9,997 nucleotides of DNA from Oscillospiraceae bacterium. GTDB lineage: Bacteria > Bacillota_A > Clostridia > Oscillospirales > Ruminococcaceae. A program made the translations under genes and the position numbers. Shown piece after piece: positions 1-5,710 of the stretch (the stretch's first letter is position 1; each line of letters opens with the position of its first letter). The stretch spans positions 1-9,997 of the forward strand of contig JAFPQL010000136.1 of assembly GCA_017414145.1 (NCBI GenBank), in the 5' to 3' direction. Under the pieces are notes generated by a model that did no database searches, was not told the DNA's origin, and saw nothing but the letters and a program-made list of their open reading frames with translations.

Positions 1-258
1 ACGAGCGACACGACTGAATCCAGCTCCAGCGATGAGTCGGTCACCACGATCACGACTGAATCCACCTCCAGCGACGAATCGGTCACCACGATCACGACTG
101 AATCCAGCTCCAGCGATGAGTCGGTCACGAGCGACACGACTGAATCCACCTCCAGCGACGAATCGGTCACGAGCGACACGACGACTGAATCCAGCTCCGA
201 CGAGTCTGTCACGACCGGCACTACGACCGAATACACGGGTGAATCGGTCACGACTGAC
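1..258 (+). repeat. 42-bp tandem repeats coding a Thr/Ser-rich linker
   Basis: Four near-identical 42-base units lie at 10-51, 52-93, 94-135 and 136-177, coding TTESSSSDESVTTI-type peptides. Diverged units continue to about 258. Units 1 and 3 share one set of codons (agc, gat gag) and units 2 and 4 share another (acc, gac gaa). The pattern therefore has an 84-base period on top of the 42-base one, which suggests duplication of a two-unit block. Bases 1-9 code TSD, the end of a further unit, so the array continues upstream of the window. Confidence 0.9.
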
Positions 259-2028
259 ACGACGGAAACCACCGAGACCACCGAGACCGTGATTCCGGGA
301 ACCACGACGGAAACCACAACGGAAACGACCAGCAGCGATGAGTCTGTTACGACCCTCACGACTGATTCGACTTCCGAGCCGACCGGCATTTCCGTGACCA
401 CCACGGAAACCACTCCGGATACGGTGATTCCGGATACCACAACAGCTACCACGACTGAGGATACGACCGAGACGACGACCTCTTCGTCTGTGTCCGTCCC
501 GACCGATGAGAGCGGTAAACCGATCACGACCGAGACGACGACCTCTTCGTCTGTGTCTGTCCCGACCGATGAGAGCGGTAAACCGATCACGACCGAGACG
601 ACGACCGAAACCGTCTCTGACGACTCGATCACGACTGGCACCACCACATACGGCGGCACCGGCGACACGGTCACGACCGACACCACCACAAACGGCGGCA
701 CCGGTGACTCGGTCACGACCGGTACTACCACCGACACCTCTGACACCACCACCACCAGCACGCTGCCGAACGCAGGCACCGTTGCATTCGTGGTCGGTTC
801 CGAGACCTTCAAGCAGGGCGAGCAGAAGGATGTCCCGATTAGCATTCTGACTGTTGACGGCGTCTCCAAGATCACCTTCAAGCTTGTGGTTCCGGCAGGC
901 TTCAAGCTTGATAACTTCAAGCTCAGCGACACCATGGGCCAGAGCGGTATGCTCACGCTGGATACTGTCACCGACACGATCATCTGGCAGAGCAGAGGCG
1001 GCGACTATACGCCGGCTCCGGGCGAGGTTCTCGGTTATGCAACCCTGACCTGCCTCGAAGACACGGCTGAGGGCGTCTACCCGCTCGAAATGGCTGATGT
1101 CCATCCGGTCAACGCAGCTTCTCAGGAGCTGAAGAACACTGTGATGAACGGCAAGCTGACTGTCCTGCCTGCTCTGACTGTTGTCACCTCTTACAAGGTT
1201 GACTGGGTCGAGCCGGGACGCATCTGCTACTGGTCGCATGACAAGCGCTCCTTCGCGGACGCGCACGGTCTCGACGAGATGCAGACCATCCTGACCATCT
1301 ATAAGTACTATGTCAACGCTTCCAACCAGTTCGTGGATGCAAGCGGCAGAGTGCTCACCACCGCGCTCTATGATCCGAATGCTGCTACCATGCCGGTCAC
1401 GCCGGATATGGCATTCGAGACCAAGACGATGGATGTCACCGCCTTCACGCACACGGACGACGCGGAGCAGAGTGCTTACGATGTCTGGACCAACGAAATC
1501 AAGGCACAGTTCGGCGACGGCTTCACCGCTGCGCAGGAGCTGGCCGCAACCCACGCGAACAAGTACGACCTGAAGTTCTACCTGAACACCGCGGAGATTA
1601 CCGACGAGGAGTTCAAGGTGGCTGACGGTGCCAAGCTTGAAGTCGGCACGCACAACATCTTCATCGGCGTCAAGGGCGACACTGACCTGGATAACCATGT
1701 CACCGCTTACGATGCAACGCTTGTGCTGACCTACTTCAACCTGAAGTACAACTCCGGCTTCGATGATCTGGTCTTTGCGGATCTTGATCCCGCATACGGT
1801 TCTGATCTTGATCAGCTGAGATTCTTTGTCTCGGATGTCTGCTGCATGGACGATGATGTGGCTCCGGACGGCGGCACTCGCCTGAGCGCTCTGGATGCTA
1901 CGATGATTCTGACCTACTTCAACCTGAAGTACAATTCTGGCTTCGATGATGCAGACTGGGCAGATGACGATCTCGTCCGCTACGACTTCCCGGACAACAT
2001 CCGTCACGGCTGGCCGGTAGCACTGTAA
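1..2028 (+). CDS. Secreted cohesin-like/dockerin surface protein, 5' end cut by window
   Basis: The frame is open from base 1, so the true start lies upstream; 675 residues are visible. In order these are: a Thr/Ser/Asp/Glu-rich low-complexity linker (codons 1-256) built from tandem repeats; a cohesin-like domain (about codons 257-390, beginning NAGTVAFVVG and ending GKLTVLP) with the alternating beta-strand pattern and late glycine-rich strand of cohesins; a roughly 165-residue module I do not recognise (about 395-558); and a C-terminal dockerin (about 559-650) whose two repeats each end in TYFNLKYNSGFDD. The first dockerin loop, GDTDLDNHVTAYD, has Asp at calcium positions 1, 3, 5 and 12. 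The second loop is degenerate. Cohesins bind dockerins, so a protein with both could be an adaptor scaffoldin of a cellulosome-like complex. Alternatively the beta domain is only cohesin-fold and the protein is a dockerin-borne surface component. No sortase motif is seen at the C-terminus. A hairpin and a strong terminator follow. Confidence 0.85.
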   Translation, partial: TSDTTESSSSDESVTTITTESTSSDESVTTITTESSSSDESVTSDTTESTSSDESVTSDTTTESSSDESVTTGTTTEYTGESVTTDTTETTETTETVIPGTTTETTTETTSSDESVTTLTTDSTSEPTGISVTTTETTPDTVIPDTTTATTTEDTTETTTSSSVSVPTDESGKPITTETTTSSSVSVPTDESGKPITTETTTETVSDDSITTGTTTYGGTGDTVTTDTTTNGGTGDSVTTGTTTDTSDTTTTSTLPNAGTVAFVVGSETFKQGEQKDVPISILTVDGVSKITFKLVVPAGFKLDNFKLSDTMGQSGMLTLDTVTDTIIWQSRGGDYTPAPGEVLGYATLTCLEDTAEGVYPLEMADVHPVNAASQELKNTVMNGKLTVLPALTVVTSYKVDWVEPGRICYWSHDKRSFADAHGLDEMQTILTIYKYYVNASNQFVDASGRVLTTALYDPNAATMPVTPDMAFETKTMDVTAFTHTDDAEQSAYDVWTNEIKAQFGDGFTAAQELAATHANKYDLKFYLNTAEITDEEFKVADGAKLEVGTHNIFIGVKGDTDLDNHVTAYDATLVLTYFNLKYNSGFDDLVFADLDPAYGSDLDQLRFFVSDVCCMDDDVAPDGGTRLSALDATMILTYFNLKYNSGFDDADWADDDLVRYDFPDNIRHGWPVAL
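469..594 (+). repeat. Two-copy 63-bp tandem repeat in the linker
   Basis: Bases 469-531 and 532-594 are almost identical (one third-position difference seen, tccgtc against tctgtc). Each codes a 21-residue unit that starts ETTTSSSVSV and ends SGKPITT. The near identity at synonymous sites points to a recent duplication. Confidence 0.9.
649..732 (+). repeat. Two-copy 42-bp repeat coding GGTGD(T/S)VTT units
   Basis: Bases 649-690 and 691-732 code YGGTGDTVTTDTTT and NGGTGDSVTTGTTT. They are more diverged than the 63-base repeat just upstream and add glycine flexibility immediately before the cohesin-like domain. Confidence 0.75.
1726..1950 (+). repeat. Duplicated 42-bp segment in the dockerin (1726-1767 and 1909-1950)
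   Basis: The two segments differ only in the Asn-Ser codons (aactcc against aattct) and both code LTYFNLKYNSGFDD. They are the helix-and-tail parts of the two dockerin repeats. The intervening DNA is not repeated, so the identity is confined to this element rather than the calcium loops. Confidence 0.85.
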
Positions 2029-2044
2029 TCCAACACGCAGGAAT

Positions 2045-2068
2045 CGGGCAGGGTATCTGCTCTGCCCG
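2045..2068 (+). other. Hairpin just after the surface-protein stop codon
   Basis: CGGGCAG (2045-2051) and CTGCCCG (2062-2068) pair around a 10-base loop, 16 bases after the stop codon. No T-run follows, so this is not a standard intrinsic terminator. It could protect the 3' end of the mRNA, with the real terminator about 130 bases downstream. Confidence 0.45.
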
Positions 2069-2196
2069 GTTCTGATGCAGAGGGCAAACGCCCGATGCCA
2101 TGAATCGAGCGTCTGCGAAAGCGGCGCGACCTGTTCCGCGCACCGTCCGGTTCCGGGCTGTGCTAGGGACAAGAACCATGTGTTGAAATCCGTTAA

Positions 2197-2229
2197 GGGG
2201 GAGAGTCTCAGACTCTCCCCGCTTTTTTT
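2197..2229 (+). terminator. Strong intrinsic terminator of the surface-protein gene
   Basis: GGGGAGAGTC (2198-2207) pairs perfectly with GACTCTCCCC (2211-2220) around a TCA loop. It is followed by seven T residues (2223-2229). Confidence 0.92.
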
Positions 2230-2276
2230 GCCCTGCCGGACAGTCCGGCGGCTGTGCGTTTTTGACAGAAAAAGCC

Positions 2277-2305
2277 TTGCCATTTCCGCAAAGCTGTGGT
2301 ATAAT
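2277..2305 (+). promoter_or_regulatory. Promoter of the aroC-DUF4364 unit
   Basis: TTGCCA (2277-2282), a 17-base spacer, then the consensus TATAAT (2300-2305). Transcription would start near 2312, giving a leader of about 27 bases that includes AGGAGG at 2328-2333. A nearby TTGACA at 2262-2267 is 32 bases from the -10 box and cannot pair with it. Confidence 0.8.
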
Positions 2306-2338
2306 AAAAGGGAAGAAATTGCAGCACAGGAGGTGTCT

Positions 2339-3436
2339 ATGGCATCCATTTGGAATCACCGCATCAGCATTTCGCTGTTCGGAGAGGCGGAGGGACCCGC
2401 GATCGGCGTCGTCCTCGACAATCTTCCGCCCGGAGAATATATTGATCTGGAAGCGCTGGCGCAGTTCATGGCGCGGCGCACAAAATCGCTGTTTCTGCCG
2501 GATGACCCGAAGCAGCCGAAGGACTATCCGCAGGTGCTTTCCGGCCTCATCAATGACCGCACAACAGGTTCGCCGCTCTGCGCCTTCCTGAACAATCCCC
2601 GCGGCGGGCAGGAGGTCGATCTGCAGGCGCTCTCGCGGATTGCAAGGCCGGGCCATGCGGACTACACCGGCGCGATGCGGTACCGCGGGTTTGCGGATGT
2701 CCGCAGCGGCGGCCACCTCTCGGAGCGGATGACGATTCCCCTGTGCTTTGCGGGCGCGGTCTGCCGGCAGATGCTCGAACGCCGCGGCATTTATGTCGGG
2801 GCGCAGATCACCTCGATTCACAACATCAAGGACAAGCCCTTTTCGCAGACCGATGTGACAAAGGATGACCTGCTGACGCTGCGGAGCCGGCGGCTGCCTG
2901 TGCGCAATCCCGCGCAGGGCAGAAAAATGCTCGCCGACATCCAGAACGCAATGGCGGGCGGTGAGACGCTGGGCGGAACGATCACCTGCTATGCGGTCAA
3001 TGTGCCGGCGGGTGTCGGGTCGCCGATTTTTGACGGCCTTGAAAACTCGATTGCGCAGCTTGTGTTCGGCATTCCCGGCGTGCGCGGACTGGAGTTCGGC
3101 GCCGGATTCCAGACCGCAAAGATGACCGGCAGCCAGTGCAACGACAGCTTTTATGTGGACGGACACGGCCATGTCCGGACGCGGACGAATCATCACGGCG
3201 GGATTCTGGGCGGCATCTCGTCCGGTATGCCGATCTGCTTCACCGTTGCGGTCAAGCCTGCCGCGTCCATCGGCAAGCCGCAGCCGACCGTCGATTATTC
3301 CGCGCTGACCAACGAAGTGCTGCAAAGCGAGCACGCCCCGCATCCGTGTACGGTACCGGAGTCGGCGGCGTCTGTCGAAGCGGCGATGTCGATCGCGCTG
3401 GTATCGCATCTGCTCGATTATCCGAATTTTGTCTGA
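2339..3436 (+). CDS. aroC: Chorismate synthase, divergent at catalytic positions
   Basis: Chorismate synthase removes phosphate from 5-enolpyruvylshikimate 3-phosphate to make chorismate, the last shared step of aromatic amino acid synthesis, using reduced FMN. The 365-residue length is normal for the family. Family signatures are clear: RPGHADYTG (103-111, with the second conserved His at 106), GAGFQTAKMTG, FYVDG, and NHHGGILGGISSGMPI (284-299). The start at 2339 is chosen because AGGAGG lies 5 bases upstream; the frame extends further back without a ribosome binding site. Odd points: the first signature, normally GESHG, reads GEAEG (15-19), putting Glu18 where the catalytic His should be. 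GGRSS is GGHLS (124-128). The C-terminal RHDPC-type motif reads APHPC (333-337), so the conserved Asp is His335. The GGH form occurs, as I recall, in clostridial homologues; the other two I cannot place. The gene could be an active variant or an altered paralogue. It is followed 25 bases later by the DUF4364 gene. Confidence 0.9.
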   Translation: MASIWNHRISISLFGEAEGPAIGVVLDNLPPGEYIDLEALAQFMARRTKSLFLPDDPKQPKDYPQVLSGLINDRTTGSPLCAFLNNPRGGQEVDLQALSRIARPGHADYTGAMRYRGFADVRSGGHLSERMTIPLCFAGAVCRQMLERRGIYVGAQITSIHNIKDKPFSQTDVTKDDLLTLRSRRLPVRNPAQGRKMLADIQNAMAGGETLGGTITCYAVNVPAGVGSPIFDGLENSIAQLVFGIPGVRGLEFGAGFQTAKMTGSQCNDSFYVDGHGHVRTRTNHHGGILGGISSGMPICFTVAVKPAASIGKPQPTVDYSALTNEVLQSEHAPHPCTVPESAASVEAAMSIALVSHLLDYPNFV

Positions 3437-3461
3437 CTGAAAAAGGGGGTGCGCCGCAGCC

Positions 3462-4139
3462 ATGGATCTGCTGATACCGAATGACGGGGAACAGACCGTC
3501 GAAATTCCCGGCCAGATGACCTTTGTGCCGGAGCCTGCGGCACCGCCTTCCCACAAATCCAAGTTTGACGCGGAAATCCGGTCGGAGGCGGCGCTGAACG
3601 ACCCGTCCATGATCCGGATTCTGCTCTGTGATGTGCTGGCGAAATTTGACGGCAGACTGCCGGAGGACTGGCTCTATGAAATTGCCGTCGGCGCGGGACA
3701 TATCAGCTATTTTCTCTACGAGGACGCGCTCGGCTGGCTGCTGGACAGCGGCTCGGTGGTCACGGAGCCGGACACGGCCGGACAGCCGCAGTGTTATCTG
3801 ACCGAACGCGGACGCCTGACGGTCCGGCGGCTCAGACGCTATGTGCCGAAGCTGTTCCGCGATCAGGTGATGCTGACGGCGCTGCGCTATGTCTCGCGGC
3901 AGAAGGCACTGCGCGACCTCAAAATCCGGTATGAATCCGATGCGGACGGCTGGCATCTGTGCCTGACCTGCTCCGATCAGGGGCGGGAGATGTTCTTCCT
4001 GCGGATTGCCGCACCGGACCGCGCCGCCGCCGAAATGCTCGGCGAACGGATTCTGCGGAATCCGGCGGGCTTTTTCGGCAAAGTCATCGACCTTGCCGTC
4101 CGGAACGAGGAAGAACAGTTTGACCTGACAGATAATTGA
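3462..4139 (+). CDS. DUF4364 family protein (winged-helix-like)
   Basis: The protein has 225 residues. After an acidic, Pro-rich N-terminus of about 40 residues, the rest resembles the clostridial DUF4364 family: a helix-turn-helix-like segment (about 48-85, MIRILLCDVLAKFDGRLPED onward), a short wing with YLTERGRLTVRRL (about 108-120), and a C-terminal alpha/beta part ending with GFFGKVIDLAV. The 'LTERGR' segment is like the wing of PadR- or MarR-type regulators, so DNA binding is plausible. The function of the family is not established to my knowledge. The start at 3462 has AAGGGGG (3443-3449) 12 bases upstream, a rather long spacing. The gene lies 25 bases after aroC with no promoter or terminator between them, so it is probably co-transcribed. 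No signal peptide or membrane segment is seen. Confidence 0.75.
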   Translation: MDLLIPNDGEQTVEIPGQMTFVPEPAAPPSHKSKFDAEIRSEAALNDPSMIRILLCDVLAKFDGRLPEDWLYEIAVGAGHISYFLYEDALGWLLDSGSVVTEPDTAGQPQCYLTERGRLTVRRLRRYVPKLFRDQVMLTALRYVSRQKALRDLKIRYESDADGWHLCLTCSDQGREMFFLRIAAPDRAAAEMLGERILRNPAGFFGKVIDLAVRNEEEQFDLTDN

Positions 4140-4161
4140 GTTCAAACGGCGCGATTTTGCA

Positions 4162-4187
4162 CGAATATGCAGAAATCTGCAAATTCG
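4162..4187. promoter_or_regulatory. 26-bp imperfect palindrome next to the yajC promoter
   Basis: CGAAT-A-TGCAGA-AA-TCTGCA-A-ATTCG is symmetrical apart from one central-flank A:A pair. It ends one base before the yajC -35 box and lies 23 bases after the DUF4364 stop. No T-run follows, so it is either a weak 3'-end hairpin of the aroC unit or an operator for yajC. Confidence 0.4.
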
Positions 4188-4188
4188 C

Positions 4189-4217
4189 TTGCGGAATTCG
4201 CCCCGATGTGTTATAAT
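4189..4217 (+). promoter_or_regulatory. yajC promoter with extended -10
   Basis: TTGCGG (4189-4194), a 17-base spacer, and TATAAT (4212-4217) preceded by TGT, which makes an extended -10. Transcription should start near 4224. This makes an ATG at 4226 nearly leaderless and supports the downstream start at 4256. Confidence 0.82.
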
Positions 4218-4240
4218 AGAGCAGAATGAATCTCACAAGA

Positions 4241-4246
4241 AAGGTG
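4241..4246 (+). promoter_or_regulatory. Ribosome binding site deciding the yajC start
   Basis: AAGGTG lies 9 bases before ATG 4256. The in-frame ATG at 4226 has no ribosome binding site and sits at the predicted transcription start, so 4256 is preferred. ATG 4265 is a further, less likely alternative. Confidence 0.65.
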
Positions 4247-4255
4247 TTATGTTTC

Positions 4256-4762
4256 ATGAACCGTATGACCAGAAAATTTTGCCGGATGCTCGCGGCACTG
4301 AGCGGCACCGCAGCTTCCGTGACCGCGCTGACGGTGATCGCCTCGGCTGAGGAGGCATCGTCCGGTACAGCGGCACAGCCGAGCAGCGGCGTACAGATGC
4401 TGCTGGGACTGCTGCCGTTTGCAATCGCACTGCTGCTGCTCTGGCTGATTATGATTCGCCCGCAGCAGAAGCGTGAGAAGGAAGCACAGAAGATGCGCGA
4501 AAATGTCCGTGTCGGCGACGAGGTCTGCACCGCAGGCGGTCTGGTCGGCATCGTCATCCGCGTGACGGATGATACCGTCGTGCTGGAGACCGGCGGCGAG
4601 CGTTCCAAAATCCGTGTGAAGAAGTGGGCAATCCACGAGAACATCACGCAGATGGAGGAGGCGCAGCAGGCGGCGAAGGAGCGCAAGGCAGCCCGTCAGC
4701 GCGGCATCGCAACCGCAGCGGCGGAGGAGACCGACAGCAAAAAGAAGAAGCAGGACGAATAA
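4256..4762 (+). CDS. yajC: Preprotein translocase accessory subunit YajC
   Basis: YajC is the small membrane partner of the SecDF complex that assists Sec-dependent protein export. From ATG 4256 the protein has 168 residues. The family core is clear: a single membrane helix (about 47-67, ending LLLLWLIMI) followed at once by RPQQKREKE (68-76) and a cytoplasmic beta domain beginning RVGDEVCTAGGLVGIV (85-100). The tail is highly charged and ends in a Lys-rich stretch (SKKKKQDE). Unlike the roughly 110-residue YajC of Escherichia coli, there is an additional N-terminal segment that looks like a signal peptide: basic start, hydrophobic Ala/Leu/Val run, and ASA-EE at about 29-33. It could be cleaved, leaving the usual N-out topology, or be retained as a second helix. 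The gene has its own promoter and a hairpin terminator. No secD or secF is adjacent. Confidence 0.88.
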   Translation: MNRMTRKFCRMLAALSGTAASVTALTVIASAEEASSGTAAQPSSGVQMLLGLLPFAIALLLLWLIMIRPQQKREKEAQKMRENVRVGDEVCTAGGLVGIVIRVTDDTVVLETGGERSKIRVKKWAIHENITQMEEAQQAAKERKAARQRGIATAAAEETDSKKKKQDE

Positions 4763-4768
4763 AATCTG

Positions 4769-4802
4769 CCCCCCGACTGACAATCGGGGGGTTCGGTTTC
4801 TG
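4769..4802 (+). terminator. Terminator after yajC
   Basis: CCCCCCGA (4769-4776) pairs with TCGGGGGG (4784-4791) around a 7-base loop. It is followed by an interrupted T-rich tail (TTCGGTTTCT), so termination may be only partial. That matters because no clear promoter is seen before the next gene. Confidence 0.7.
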
Positions 4803-4814
4803 TGAGGGAGCAGT

Positions 4815-5645
4815 ATGAAATTTCTGAAGCAATACGGCGTCGTGCTGGCGGTCGCTGCGGCGATTCTGGTGATTGCGGGCGGCTGGCTGGCGGTCTGGAA
4901 GCAGATCGGCAGCGCGATGCACGATGCGGAATACGCGGAGGCGTTTTCGCAGTTCACTTATCACGGCGCGTACTATGCCCGCGTCAGTGCGGCGGAGCTG
5001 AACGATCATTTTCCGGAGCCGCGCACACCGGAGGACATCGCGGGCGAGAAACTGGACGACATCACGCTGGCGACGCCCCGCGGGAAGGAGACCTGTACGC
5101 TCTATGCGGCGGGGGAGGCCGGCGCAGCGGACGGGCAGAATCCGCTGACGGTGCTGCAATGCGGTGCGGGCTGGTTCGCCTATGAGGTGAGCGGGTTTGA
5201 ATCGCTCGGCGACGCGCCGTCGGTTACCGCGGTCTGCAAGGCATACGGGCTGAACGCGCCGGAGGATATTCTTTCGGTGTCGGTTGCGGACACGGACGGG
5301 GAGCCGCTTGCGGAGCTGACGGACAGCGAATCGCTCCGGGCGTTTTATGACAAGCTGACGGCGCTGGGCGATGACATCGGAGAGGAAGGACAGTCAAAGG
5401 CGTATTACGATGCCTATACGGAAAAATACGGCACAGACGCGGGCGTGAGCTTCTCGGACGGAAAAATCCGGTTTGCCGATGATGACGCCAACACCCGCGC
5501 AATGGAATTCTGGGCAGAGGGGATGCGGCTGGTGACGATCCGGCTCCGGAACGGCTTCCGGCTGCGGAATCTGGTCTATGCGCCGGTGCCGAAGGTCTTT
5601 TCCGTGTACGGACATTACCGGTTCGACGAGGCGATCTGCGACTGA
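4815..5645 (+). CDS. Uncharacterised membrane-anchored protein
   Basis: I do not recognise this 276-residue protein. It begins with a short basic N-terminus (MKFLKQ) and one long hydrophobic helix (about 7-28), followed by a soluble domain of about 245 residues rich in Asp, Glu and aromatic residues, predicted outside the membrane. Segments that may mark the fold include LTVLQCGAGWFAYEVSGF in the middle and the C-terminal VYAPVPKVFSVYGHYRF. The four cysteines (in ETCTLY, VLQCG, AVCKA and the C-terminal AICD) could form disulphides. The hydrophobic helix is long and has no clear cleavage site, so a signal anchor is likelier than a cleaved signal peptide. AGGGAG (4805-4810) precedes the ATG by only 4 bases. 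No promoter is evident in the 52-base gap after yajC, so read-through of the yajC terminator is the likely source of transcription. Confidence 0.75.
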   Translation: MKFLKQYGVVLAVAAAILVIAGGWLAVWKQIGSAMHDAEYAEAFSQFTYHGAYYARVSAAELNDHFPEPRTPEDIAGEKLDDITLATPRGKETCTLYAAGEAGAADGQNPLTVLQCGAGWFAYEVSGFESLGDAPSVTAVCKAYGLNAPEDILSVSVADTDGEPLAELTDSESLRAFYDKLTALGDDIGEEGQSKAYYDAYTEKYGTDAGVSFSDGKIRFADDDANTRAMEFWAEGMRLVTIRLRNGFRLRNLVYAPVPKVFSVYGHYRFDEAICD

Positions 5646-5656
5646 CTGCATACAAA

Positions 5657-5689
5657 AAAGGGACACCCTGCGGCTGAGGGTGTCCCTTT
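5657..5689. terminator. Bidirectional terminator between convergent genes
   Basis: AAAGGGACACCCT (5657-5669) and AGGGTGTCCCTTT (5677-5689) form a perfect 13-bp stem with a 7-base loop. The A-run at 5654-5659 gives a U-tract for minus-strand transcripts, and TTTCTGTCTGT serves the plus strand. It ends both the 4815-5645 gene and the minus-strand operon. Confidence 0.92.
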
Positions 5690-5710
5690 CTGTCTGTGAT
5701 TGCGGATGGG

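Larger units (their letters stand above)
2029..2338 (+). other. 310-base intergenic region
   Basis: This gap holds, in order: a hairpin (2045-2068), about 125 bases in which I see no gene or clear signal, a strong intrinsic terminator (2197-2229), the aroC promoter (2277-2305) and the aroC ribosome binding site AGGAGG (2328-2333). No small coding frame with a convincing ribosome binding site was found. The long reading frame entering from 2075 is an upstream extension of the aroC frame lacking a ribosome binding site. Confidence 0.7.

Noticed and set aside
1..258. CRISPR-like array in the repeated 5' region
   Set aside because: The repeats are contiguous with no unique spacers, keep a reading frame and code a Thr/Ser-rich linker.
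2262..2267. TTGACA as the -35 box of aroC
   Set aside because: It is 32 bases from the TATAAT at 2300. TTGCCA at 2277-2282 has the correct 17-base spacing.
1919..3610. Long open frame on the minus strand (563 codons)
   Set aside because: It is antisense to the clear aroC gene, is Arg/His/Pro-rich low-quality sequence, has no ribosome binding site, and crosses a terminator and a promoter.
4226..4228. ATG 4226 as the yajC start
   Set aside because: It falls at the predicted transcription start with no ribosome binding site, whereas ATG 4256 has AAGGTG 9 bases upstream.
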